64,000 nt of DNA. Source: Crotophaga sulcirostris. Lineage: Eukaryota > Chordata > Aves > Cuculiformes > Crotophagidae. Both the position numbers and the translations under genes were made by a program. The notes beneath the pieces are model-generated. The model was not told the origin of the DNA, ran no database searches, and worked only from the letters and a program-made list of their open reading frames with translations. The stretch is from positions 860,780 through 924,779 of the forward strand of contig VYZB01000144.1 of assembly GCA_013397455.1 (NCBI GenBank). Reading direction: 5' to 3'. Shown piece by piece: positions 39,736 through 50,002 of this stretch (position 1 is the first letter of the stretch; each line of letters starts with the position of its first letter).

Positions 39736-40492
39736 NNNNNNNNNNNNNNNNNNNNNNNNNNNNNNNNNNNNNNNNNNNNNNNNNNNNNNNNNNNNNNNNN
39801 NNNNNNNNNNNNNNNNNNNNNNNNNNNNNNNNNNNNNNNNNNNNNNNNNNNNNNNNNNNNNNNNNNNNNNNNNNNNNNNNNNNNNNNNNNNNNNNNNNNN
39901 NNNNNNNNNNNNNNNNNNNNNNNNNNNNNNNNNNNNNNNNNNNNNNNNNNNNNNNNNNNNNNNNNNNNNNNNNNNNNNNNNNNNNNNNNNNNNNNNNNNN
40001 NNNNNNNNNNNNNNNNNNNNNNNNNNNNNNNNNNNNNNNNNNNNNNNNNNNNNNNNNNNNNNNNNNNNNNNNNNNNNNNNNNNNNNNNNNNNNNNNNNNN
40101 NNNNNNNNNNNNNNNNNNNNNNNNNNNNNNNNNNNNNNNNNNNNNNNNNNNNNNNNNNNNNNNNNNNNNNNNNNNNNNNNNNNNNNNNNNNNNNNNNNNN
40201 NNNNNNNNNNNNNNNNNNNNNNNNNNNNNNNNNNNNNNNNNNNNNNNNNNNNNNNNNNNNNNNNNNNNNNNNNNNNNNNNNNNNNNNNNNNNNNNNNNNN
40301 NNNNNNNNNNNNNNNNNNNNNNNNNNNNNNNNNNNNNNNNNNNNNNNNNNNNNNNNNNNNNNNNNNNNNNNNNNNNNNNNNNNNNNNNNNNNNNNNNNNN
40401 NNNNNNNNNNNNNNNNNNNNNNNNNNNNNNNNNNNNNNNNNNNNNNNNNNNNNNNNNNNNNNNNNNNNNNNNNNNNNNNNNNNNNNNNNNNN
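39736..40492. other. Assembly gap, 757 N
   Basis: A run of N starting (in gene direction) 43 bases inside intron 1. It adjoins the GC-rich promoter, so the missing sequence is probably the rest of the CpG island. Reading frames that cross it have no meaning. Confidence 0.99.
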
Positions 40493-40535
40493 GAAGGAGG
40501 GGGGAGGGAGGGAGCCGGGCCCCTGGCGCCCCTAC

Positions 40536-40652
40536 CTTGGCTTTCTCGAGCGGGCTGAAGCGCAGCTGGTGCACGAAGGGGCTCCGCGGCGGTGGCCCCC
40601 GCTCCCGGCTGCCGGGCACGCAGCATGCCCGCCCGCGGCCGCTCAGCTTCAT
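40536..40652 (-). CDS. LPCAT1: LPCAT1 exon 1 (coding part, residues 1-39)
   Basis: The start ATG lies at 40650-40652 in a fair Kozak context (G at -3). An in-frame TAG at 40689-40691, only 12 codons upstream and with no ATG between, fixes this start. The first 24 residues are rich in Arg, Gly and Pro, with a Cys pair at 10-11, and do not resemble the human tail. Residues 25-39 (PFVHQLRFSPLEKAK) match the conserved PFVHELRLSALQKAQ segment just before the membrane anchor in human LPCAT1. The exon is six codons shorter than the human one. It ends in phase 0 at donor GTAGGG. Exon and flanks are very GC-rich and part of the CpG island. Confidence 0.93.
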
Positions 40653-40789
40653 GGCGGGGCAAGGAGCGGGACCGGGGCGGCAGGACCGCTACGTCCCCCC
40701 GGGTAGCGGCAACGGGCGCGCGCGCGGGCGGGCGGACACCGGCGGAGCTGCTCGCCCAGCGCGCTCCCACCCCGCCCTCCTCGGGGGCC

Positions 40790-40799
40790 GCGCATGCGC
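40790..40799. promoter_or_regulatory. NRF1-like site
   Basis: The palindrome GCGCATGCGC matches the core of the nuclear respiratory factor 1 site. It lies about 140 bases upstream of the LPCAT1 start codon within the CpG island, a common location for functional NRF1 sites. Binding is inferred only. Confidence 0.5.
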
Positions 40800-40885
40800 C
40801 CTGCGCGCCGGCTACAGCGGCTCCGCTCGGCGACGGTTTCCGCGTCGCGAGGGGGGCGGGGGGGGGAGGCTCGCGCATCCAACCG

Positions 40886-40961
40886 CGCACTCCCTCAGCC
40901 GCTTGCCCACCCACTCAGTTGCTCACTCACCCACCTACCGGCTCATCCACTCGCCCACCCA
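40886..40961. repeat. Degenerate CTCACCCA-type repeat at the promoter edge
   Basis: Units such as CCCACCCACTCA, CTCACTCACCCACC and CTCATCCACTCGCCCACC follow one another, C-rich on the plus strand and G-rich on the gene strand. It looks like a decayed minisatellite just upstream of the likely transcription start. Confidence 0.6.
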
Positions 40962-41304
40962 TGATCTTGCTAAGGGGGTGTCATTAACATGAGGAGGGGG
41001 AGGTGGCTGAGGGGGTACCGGCAACCGGGGACCTCCCGACTCCACTCAGTTTGGGGCCCGCACCTCTCTCAGGCCCCAGAGCAGGGGAACTGCCAGGCAT
41101 GGGGCGGCTGAGGGAAATGTCAAAATAGCCTGAAAAACAAAAGGGATGAGGGGGATCTCTCTGTGGTTCTTAGATTGATAATAGTGAATGAACATCCTTG
41201 CTGCACCTGGGGGAAGGAAAACGTGCTTGCATCACATGGCGAGGTGTTTGTCAAGTCTATGGGGAATCTTCTGTTCCAATCAAACCTTGGTTTTTTTTTT
41301 TTAA

Positions 41305-41675
41305 TGAGAAGAGAAGGCTCCAGGGATACCTTATAACAGCCCTCCAGTACCTGAAGGGGCTACAGGAAAGCTGGGGAGGGACTTTTTACAAGGGCAAGTA
41401 GTGATAGGATGAGGGGGAATGGCTTTAAACTGGAAGGGGGAAGATCTGGATTACACATTAGGAAGAAATTCTCCACACTGAGGGTGGTGAGGCCCTGGCA
41501 CAGGTTGCCCAGGGAGGCTGTGGGTGCCCCCCTCCCTGGAGGTGTCCAAAGCCAGGTTGGATGGGGCCTGGAGCAGCCTGGACTGGTGGGAGATGTCCCT
41601 GCCCATGGCAGGGGGGTGGCACTGGATGGACTTCAAGGTCCCTTCCAGCCCAAACCATTCTGTGATTCTATGATC
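41305..41675 (+). mobile_element. CR1 LINE 3' end upstream of the LPCAT1 promoter
   Basis: About 370 bases closely similar in layout to the copy at 4160-4580, ending with CATTCTGTGATTCTATGATC, two near-perfect CR1 tail units. The 5' truncation point directly follows a T-rich tract (41291-41302). Its left end lies about 650 bases upstream of the LPCAT1 start codon and it points away from the gene. No coding part of CR1 is present. Confidence 0.94.
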
Positions 41676-44600
41676 TTAACAGAGTTGGCTAAGGAAGTAT
41701 CCAAGTTTGGGGTTTAATAAATATTTAATTATAAAGAAGACCTTGAGAATTAAAATAGCTGTCATGTTCTGCCAGTTTTAAAAAGATCAAGTAGAATGAC
41801 CTGTGGAGTTCTCGACTGTTTAACATCAGCCACAGGCAAAACAGTAGAAAAGATATGTAAACCATTTGATAAAGAAATATGGAAGAGTCTTAATGTCAAT
41901 CAAACAGGTCTGATAGCCTTATTCAGTGAAATTTAAAGGTAAATTGATAAAAGTAAATGCAAAACCACAATGACTCTACATTTCCTTATCAATAGGTTTA
42001 GAACTGCAAAATAGTCTCTTGAGTCCTCTGGTTAATACCATATATACTTCTAATGGCTAATGCTGTTAAGTAATTATGTTAAACAGATAAATAGGTTTTG
42101 ACTTTTGAAGGATCAGAAAAATTTTCAGAGGTTAATCTTAATGATACTGGGCTTTGCAAGGTTCTGCAGGCTCAGCATCTTTCAAGAGTTTTATCAAAGA
42201 TCCAAAACAAACTCACTGTCAATAAAATCCGTGGATGTGCTAAATGGTAACCTGGTGAACTGCTGTGAGAGCAACTGTAATGTCATCTGGACTGCTGAGA
42301 AAAATTAGCACTTTCAAACAGGCTTTTACAGACAATGTGTATGTATTTTCTATGAATACAAGCGATGCCTCTGGAACGAGAGCTTGTGTCTCGGAAAAGA
42401 TTGTCTAAAAACAGTTTCAAGCAAACTGTTACAAATGAGGTCCCAGTGCAATGTGTCCAATATAACTGTTGGATGTACTACCAGGATTAAAGCACAAAAA
42501 ATCAATTACTGTATCTATTAATGAGAATGACACTAGAACAAGGTATGTACCCCTGACATTAAAGATCAGGTGGTGTAGAAAAGACCTGCCAAAGTATTAC
42601 AGGATTGGAGGAAGTCTCTTACAACAATACATTTAAAAGCTATGTCAGTTTAATTTGTCAAAAAGATCTGCAGGAGTTGGCTTACCGCAGTGTTCAAATA
42701 CCTTCACAAGGAAAATGTATTGCATGCTAAAGGTTTTTGAAATGGAACAAAAAACATACACGAATCAGTGCTCGGAAGCTGAGATAATCTAATGCTAATA
42801 TAACGGTTTTAATCATAAACAAGCTCCTTGGTTCAGCTCAGGACTAGTGATAAGACGTACTGGCCCATGGTCATAGTATCTGATTCAATGACCCCTTTTA
42901 ACTTTAAACTTTCTAAAGTATTTTAGCTGCATTCCAAACGGTTTGGCTGCCCTTTCCTTTGCTCCCTCTCCAGTGACTTCCAGCCAGTGATTAGGTCAGC
43001 TGTACAGGGCTGATTTCAATAATAAACAACAGATTTCTTGAAGAATGAAGTAAAGAGTCCCTCTAACAGGGCCTGCACACCGTGTGGCCAGGAAGGGGTT
43101 TGTTGCAACTCCCCACGGGGATCTGACAGCCAGTAGAAAATATCCTGTCAGGTTAGTGGGTGGGAAGTGGTGGCCATTGGCTACCTAGCGTGCAGCCCAT
43201 GGAAGGGATCCAGCCCATGCACTTGTTCCCCAACAGGTAGGTGTAGGACACAAGGTGCAATGAGGGTACTGGATCAGGTTAAGCTGTGAGATGCAAGCCC
43301 GCTTCTTGAATTCTGCTGGTTGTGTTTCATTAGTTTTCTAAAGCCAGCTTTGAAAAATGATCTGATATTATTATTGGTTGCATCAGAGTTTTTGGCATTT
43401 GTAGAATCTTCCACAATTGCAAAATCTAGTGACATTAGACACCTACCTGTTCCTTTAGCTCTTTAGCCTTTGCTATTAGAGCACCTGTTCTGTGTTACTG
43501 GGTGCACAAGCAGTATTCTACTTTTTATTACTGTTTTCATGGGTATAGTCCATTATTTTCTAATTACCATGTCTGTACCATGAAATGTCATTTGATGGCC
43601 ATTTTCTGGGTTGTTTTAGAGTCTATACGAACATATATGAAATATTAGGTGGTTAACAGGTGCTTTGCTGGATTTTGGTTCTCATTTGTTTTCTTTGAAA
43701 TTTTGTTTTCTTTTAAACTTAAGATGAATAAGTTAAAATGTCCAGTCTAGCTTTCTTAAATTTGCAGCAATGTGTTTCCACATCTCTGTAGTCCCCTTAA
43801 TCTAGAATTGTAAAAATGTATAATGATGGATCTATGTCCTGTGAAAGAGAATTCACCCAGTAAAGGAAATGATCGTGAGCCCTGGAAAAGCAGCAATCCC
43901 ATGGCAGGGCTTGAATGGGAAAGGCAGGCTGGGCGTCTTCAAGCAAACCAGTTTGGCATATGATAAACAGGGGGTGTGAAGGGACTGGCCCAAATGGCAG
44001 GACAGAATAAGCCATGCTTACACGATGCTACTCCTTTCTGTGCAGTGAACTGCAAAGTTTATTTGGATCCTTTCAGAGACATATGATGAAACTTGCTCCT
44101 GGGGGTAAGACTGTGCAAGAGTGCATAAAAAAGGACAGTATTTTATACTTTCAATACATAGTGTAATATACTTATTTAAAAATGAGTACCCTGTTTTTTT
44201 ACTGAATTAATTTAGAGTTTGGATAAAGTACAGCTATAGCATTGGGGTTTGATTGGTACAGTTTTGTGCAAATCACAAAAAGCCTTAGCTATGACATTGC
44301 TGTCAAGGCTGGCATATGCTGCTTGGCTCGTCTAATAAGGACTTACAAGGACGCAAGAAGAGGTGGCTAATTTGTTGCAGGTTTTATGGGAACTATCTTG
44401 CCTCACAAGAGAAGAAAATTTGTGATACATTATATTGAATGTAAGTATATTATGATACAATTGGAAAAGGAAATGTTGAAGCCGACTATCATGAGAATAA
44501 ATTGCAGTAAGCTCTCAAATAATCTCCTCAGGGAAACTGTGGAACCTGAAACCATTAACATGAGACTGCACAATCATATAAGTGCCATTCTACTCTGGTG

Positions 44601-46903
44601 CGCAAAATCTCTAATTGGTCCTTTCTGTCATTGATTTACATGATTTATAGGGAGCTGTACAAATAAGAGGAGTCATATACAAAAAGCATACAAATATTAA
44701 TTAAGAAATATGCTTCTCTGAGCCTTGAAGTAGGAAAAGGAGTATTCTATATTTAACAGCTAAACTGAAGTGGTTTTCTCTAAAACAAATCAAATAAATT
44801 TTCATAAAAAGCAAATATGTTGACCACAGCACTGAACATTACTAAAGAAAAAATATTTTCCTGCCTAGCAAAAAGTCCTTGCTTTGATTTTCATAATGGT
44901 CCTTGACTTTGATGGTCATTCGGTAAAGTCAGCTGATAGCTATTCAAGCACAATTCAGGTACACCTCCACCCTTAAACCAACTTTTCTACAGTTCATATG
45001 TTCCGTAGGGGGTTCTCCTGATGTTTTTTTCCTTTTTTCTATTTTTTCCCTCATGACTCCCATTGCAAATCTATTCACTGTTTAAAAAAACTTTTAAAAA
45101 CTTGGAAAAAATGTATTCTCTGAAGAGAACTATCAAATAAGTTCCTCTTGAATTACTAGCAGTAGTACAGATTTTGCAATGAAAATGGGCTCACATTTTT
45201 CTTCTTATTCGTGAGGCTTTCTTGAATCAGGAAAGGGATGGCTGGAGTTACTGGCAGGTCTGTGGGAATAACAGCAGTTTCTTGTTTTGGTAGCACTGTA
45301 TTATCTTGGACGTGTCAACCTGAAGAAACGAAAATCCCTTGTGACAAAAAAAAAAAAAAAGAAAAAGAGATCTTTCATTCAGGAATTATTAGGAAACATA
45401 ATTCAGTGAATTCAAGAAATAATTGTTCACTTAATATGTACTTTTCACCTGAGAATTCCTAATGTTATGATTCACAGAACGACCTTGGCTTCAGCTATTG
45501 CAAACAAATTCATCGGTTCCCACCTGACGATGACCTCTCAGTACTGGAGTAGGAGAGGGCACGTTTTAGGTGTCACAGAGTCTTTGCCAGGTGCTGAGTG
45601 GTTCATATTTGTTGCACAAACCCTGTTCCTGCACACCACTGGAAATACTCAACATCATGAGAGTGAGTGAGCTTAAGGAGCAGTGTGTGCTTATTCCATC
45701 CTTCCCCAGCTGATGAAAAGAAATTTTGGGCAGCTGGAGCCTTGCTCAACTCTTTCAAAGGCAAATCCAAGCCTGCAGAACAAATTGCTCCGGGATCTGA
45801 GATGTGCCTCATACTTGATCACTTGGTCAAGAGTATCCCAATTTGTTTTGTGCATTTTATTTCTCCCTTATTGTTCTTAGACTGAAACCCAGAAGAAAAT
45901 GGCCATAGTGGTTTCGGTAATGTCTCATTGACATTTAAATGTATTGATTCTTGGAGGTAATTCAGATCTAGACTAAACCCCTCTCAGTTCTTACTTGAAA
46001 AACCACATCCTGGTAAATGGCCACACACAAGGTATATGAATATGAAAATAGAGCACAAATAAAAAGGACTAGGTACAAATTAAAACAGCAAATGTTTTCA
46101 GTGCTTTACTATGCTTGTAATCCTCTATGTCTGTGTTTACTTCTTTGTCATCTTCATATACCTGCTTCCTCTTCTTTCTCTGAATGTCTTAGCTAAAAGC
46201 ATTTTATGTTTCTAAGGAAGTGAAGCAGTCTTGCCGTGGCATAAGGTAATTGGAAGGTATGGAATGAAATCCTTGAATTCTTTTCTGTGACTTTTCAGGT
46301 ACATCTGTGGTTTGCGAGTAGAATATAAACGCTCATCAAATTCTACCAATGTACTTATGCTCAAAATAAGTCATTTTTCTGTGCCCATATTTAAGGCCGG
46401 TGCCCAGGTATACAGCAACTAAAGCTCCATATGACTGTCATGGTGATTTCTGTAAGTTGGAATACTAAGTCAACATTCTCCGTCTTCCAGTTCTCGTTAT
46501 ATAAAGTAGATAAGAACATCTTGATCTTTCTGCAGTCACCACACTTATATCTTTCTGCAAATATTACGATGTCTTATGAAAGTACCCTTTGAATTTCAAC
46601 ACATTTGAACTTTCAGTTTGCGCATTCTCATTTCTAAGTTTCTGTATGTATTTACAGAGCTTTTGTATTAGGCAACTTTTATTTAAAGAGCACTAAACTA
46701 ACATTATTCAGAAGATGAGTAAAATAGTATCCAAAAGATTTATTTTAGGAAAATTTGTGCATTATTCATATAACAAAATAATAATGGAGATTGCTGATAA
46801 GATGAATGAAATTCGTATAAATGAATTCACCAGAAACAACCTTCGTGAATTTAATGCCATGATCCAGCAATGTCCAATACCACTTTCCAATCACATGGAA
46901 TGC

Positions 46904-46935
46904 TTAATTTAATTTAATTTAATTTAATTTAATTT
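46904..46935. repeat. (AATTT)n pentanucleotide microsatellite
   Basis: About six and a half near-perfect units of TTAAT/AATTT. Likely polymorphic. Confidence 0.95.
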
Positions 46936-47322
46936 TTCTGAAGTAGTAAAGTCTAATATTTAATGTGTTTTAAATATTTGTTTACTGTAAGCTAGTAACA
47001 TTGGTTAAATATGCAAAACATAGCATACAAACATTTTATGCTTTTGGAAGTACAAATAGGATGAGCTGCCAAAAGATCCCTGGGCAAGAATGTCCAGATT
47101 CAATCTGTTGCCTTGGGAGGCAGATTATAGGGAGGCAAAGTCACAGCCTGGAGTGAAAAAGAGACCATGTGGGGCTCACAGTGGTGCCAGTGGCTTTATG
47201 CCCAGTTCATGCTACTGCCCATGCCAGCTCCTTGGCAGCTGCAGCCCTCAAATGAGACAGGGCAAGACAGAACCAGGCAGCCAGAACTTTCTTACCTGTA
47301 TATCCCTCCCCTCTCTGCTGAG

Positions 47323-47380
47323 GGAGAGAGAGAGATAAAGTAAGTAAATGTATGTGTGTGTGCATGTGTATGTGTATATG
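47323..47380. repeat. (GA)n followed by interrupted (TG)n simple repeat
   Basis: A GA run at 47323-47336, a short spacer, then TG/TATG units at 47349-47380. Confidence 0.9.
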
Positions 47381-49568
47381 CGTTGGTGGAGATAGATGCA
47401 CAGGTCTCCCCTGGGGTCAGCAAAATCTAGGGATCATGGGAAACCACAAAATATGGCTGTGCAACAGTAAGTAGTTTATTCTTATTGCATTTGATTTCCA
47501 CAAATAAGAATCATGAAGAGCTGGACCTGTGTATCTGCCAGTCAGGATAACTCAGAGGCAGGACAGGACACAGGGAGAGCAGACGGCATAGCCAGTAGAA
47601 CTGAGTAAGATGATAAAGAACTGCCAAATACAGATACATTGCTTCAGGATGCGTCATCGACTATGTTGTCCAGTGGAATAACCCATCTAAATCTAAGCAT
47701 ATTAAGTTCTCCAGTGAGTTTATTAATGTGGGCTAACACCATCTGTTTGTGGACGCAGGGCATTTTATCTCTCATTAACACGACACAGCAGTTAAATTTA
47801 GATAGGCTCTTGTATGAGCTGAGTATCATTTAACTGTTCCTGATGCTATGAATGATTTCTAGGTGCTGGAGTGGTTAATTAATATTACTGATTGTACCTA
47901 ACCTTTCTACAGCTTTTCTTAAATTCAAGTTCACATAGCCAACAAAAAGGCAATTCCTAGAATACAACACTTTGTGATAGTAACGTTTCAATGAAAATAC
48001 AACAGTGAGCCATGATGGCAAACAATAAGGATGGTGAAACTGAATGCAGTAATTTAATGTGAAAGTTTAAAACCCTATCGGGTGGTAATAATTACTTGGA
48101 ATGATTAAGTTATAAATTGTGTAGACCTTTTCTATACTAATCTTGTACTCAGATTTTAACACTTTTTTATTGTCCCTTGCCGAAAGGTAATTGATTTTTT
48201 AATGTCAGTCGTGGAGGGTGGAAAAAGATGGTACTAGGTATGCAACTACTGGTTAGCAGGAACTCCTTGCTAGTGACTCTTCCTTCATTCACAGTATGCT
48301 ATTGGTTGTTGGATCAGATTGCTGATCAGATTTGCTTCCCAAAGCTTTGACAAGGATGGATAGATCTCAGAAAATCTATACAGTGGCAGAGAAGAACAGT
48401 CATACAGATTCCCTGGTCCTGTTCAACAACCCCGTCAAACAAAATGTCTCACATGAGGTTTAAGCTCCTCTGTGTGACTTCGCCCAACTCCACCTGCAAC
48501 CAGCAGTTACCACAGGTCAGCCTACAGAGGATTTGTCAAGGGAGCAGGGGAGATTATTGCCCCTGTGTGTTGCTAGTGGTATCGAGCTACTCACATGCTG
48601 TGCCTGGGAGGGAGCAGTAGCTGCACACCTGCATGGTGGTTGCAGCCCCTTAGCGGAGCAGCCCTGTCTGTATCCTTTAGTGCATGTGCTGTAGTTCTCC
48701 AGCTCACGTCACGGTGAGATGGAGAGAAGGGCAACGTTATTCAGAGATGAAGAATTTGTTAAGAGGGCAAGGGAATCATCAGCCTATCATGCTCATTCTC
48801 CCAACACAATGTTCAGTCTCCCACTCATGTCATAGGCCTGCAATTATGTGGTTCTCCTGTTTGGATTGAGTGTGCATCTGCCCTGACAGTCCTTTGCTTG
48901 CTGTGTGAGTGAGATTGCTACCAGATCATCACATCCTCCTTTCAAAAATTACACTGTCCTTTAAGTGAGGTTTCAGCTAGAACACAAAAGAATACTCCAT
49001 GATTCGGAAAAAAAAGAGCTGGTAAAAAATGTGGAGTCTGATGTACTCTATAGGATCCATAATGACATGCACTTACATCTATTAGTTAGTGGTAGATGAC
49101 TCTAACCCTGCAGAAAACAATATCATAATAAGATTCAATGACTGCTAGTAGAAGCTAAAAGCAGCTGGATTCAAATTAAATTTGAGAAGAGGGGATTTGG
49201 AGAAAGGTTAGTGAAAAGAAAATGATTATTCAATATTCAAAGGTTTCCTTTTAGATGCTTCTATCACTCCCACTAGATGTTTTTAGTAAAGATTTGATGC
49301 CTTTCTAAATAGAAATAGAAATTAATGCAAAAGTTATTGTCTGGGATTTGGGGCAGAAGTGTAGGGATCAACTTAGGTGGTCATGTGGTGTTTTGCTTGA
49401 ATGGTCATTGCTCCAGAAGTGTGGACTTTACCTCTTCCGCTAGGAAGTTGAACTAATGAACTGCTTAGGACATCTACCAGCAACCAGGGGCTCGGGCAAT
49501 GGTCACAATCAGCATCAGAGAGAAAATGACAGATAGTCAAGTTGAAATATATTCAGGGCTCAATTGCC

Positions 49569-50002
49569 CTAAAAAATCTCAAGTTCCGTATCTGTAGCAT
49601 TGGTGAAGCTGTTGTCACACGAAGTATTTGTAACACCAGGGAATGACAATGACTTAAAAGGAGGTTTCTCAGAAGTCAGATTGTTCTTCAGATGAACTAC
49701 TGCTATAGTGTAAAGCATTTCTTTTTCCTCCTTTTTAACTGACCTTTGGGATTCTTCAGAAAGCATGGGAAAACATTATTCCCATAACTTTGCCTCTTTT
49801 GTGCCATTGACACTGCTTTCTGATGTCTGACATGATGAAGAGAATCTTCTCTACTGTTTTTCCAAAAATGAACCATGTTAGAGTCCACAGTATGTGAGGA
49901 GCACTCTCCTAGCTTAGCCCTCTCCCTTGTCATGAATGTAAAATTCCTAGTCATTGGCTTATTCTCTGACTTGCAAGAAATATAGCTTGGTAGCCTCCCG
50001 GT
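49569..50002 (-). pseudogene. Interrupted reading frame, possible decayed coding segment
   Basis: Two minus-strand frames overlap so that about 144 codons can be read with one single-base shift near 49767-49775. The predicted residues are polar and mixed, unlike the hydrophobic or low-complexity products of most frames around. No conserved family motif is recognised, no clear splice acceptor lies at its right end (an in-frame TGA is at 50003-50005), and it may simply be chance. Confidence 0.2.

Larger units (their letters stand above)
33370..40535 (-). other. LPCAT1: LPCAT1 intron 1
   Basis: 7.2 kb including the 757-N gap. Contains a CR1 copy (34257-34410) and a T-rich tract (37606). The stretch 33690-34060 is less AT-rich with several short overlapping frames, but none matches a family I know. 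Confidence 0.88.
1..40850 (-). other. LPCAT1: LPCAT1 gene locus, exons 1-9 (3' part beyond the window)
   Basis: Nine exons on the minus strand join in frame to about 294 residues of lysophosphatidylcholine acyltransferase 1. Known role of the family: an ER and lipid-droplet membrane enzyme that transfers acyl groups from acyl-CoA to lysophosphatidylcholine (and lyso-PAF); in lung it makes saturated surfactant phosphatidylcholine. Seen here: membrane anchor in exon 2, HX4D motif at residues 129-134, EGT at 202-204, and the VPVQPV block in exon 6. The spacing matches human LPCAT1 after subtracting six residues from exon 1. Residues such as DAIPVTMT and SIVMKAES favour LPCAT1 over LPCAT2 or LPCAT4. 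Introns run 1.4-9.8 kb. The EF-hand exons and the stop codon are not in the window. The right-hand limit is only an estimate of the transcription start within the CpG island. Confidence 0.95.
40493..40960 (-). promoter_or_regulatory. LPCAT1: CpG-island promoter and 5' UTR of LPCAT1
   Basis: The stretch is extremely rich in G, C and CpG, against an AT-rich background. No TATA box is evident near the start. It contains GC boxes (GGGGCGG around 40674-40680 and GGGGCGGG at 40853-40860) and a palindromic NRF1-like core GCGCATGCGC at 40790-40799. The island probably extends left into the assembly gap. Transcription presumably starts between about 40690 and 40850 on the minus strand; the exact site cannot be read from sequence. 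The island type fits a broadly expressed gene. Confidence 0.8.
41676..49568. other. Upstream intergenic sequence, no gene seen
   Basis: AT-rich. Only microsatellites at 46904 and 47323 were recognised. Open frames are all under 110 codons without family resemblance. Confidence 0.7.

Noticed and set aside
39587..40914. Long open frames of 320-430 codons on both strands around 39600-40900
   Set aside because: They are open only because they run through the 757-N gap. The only real coding part is LPCAT1 exon 1 (40536-40652).
40537..40992. Plus-strand frame of 151 codons in the CpG island
   Set aside because: It is antisense to LPCAT1 exon 1, with composition set by GC-rich DNA and the CTCACCCA repeat. 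No family match.
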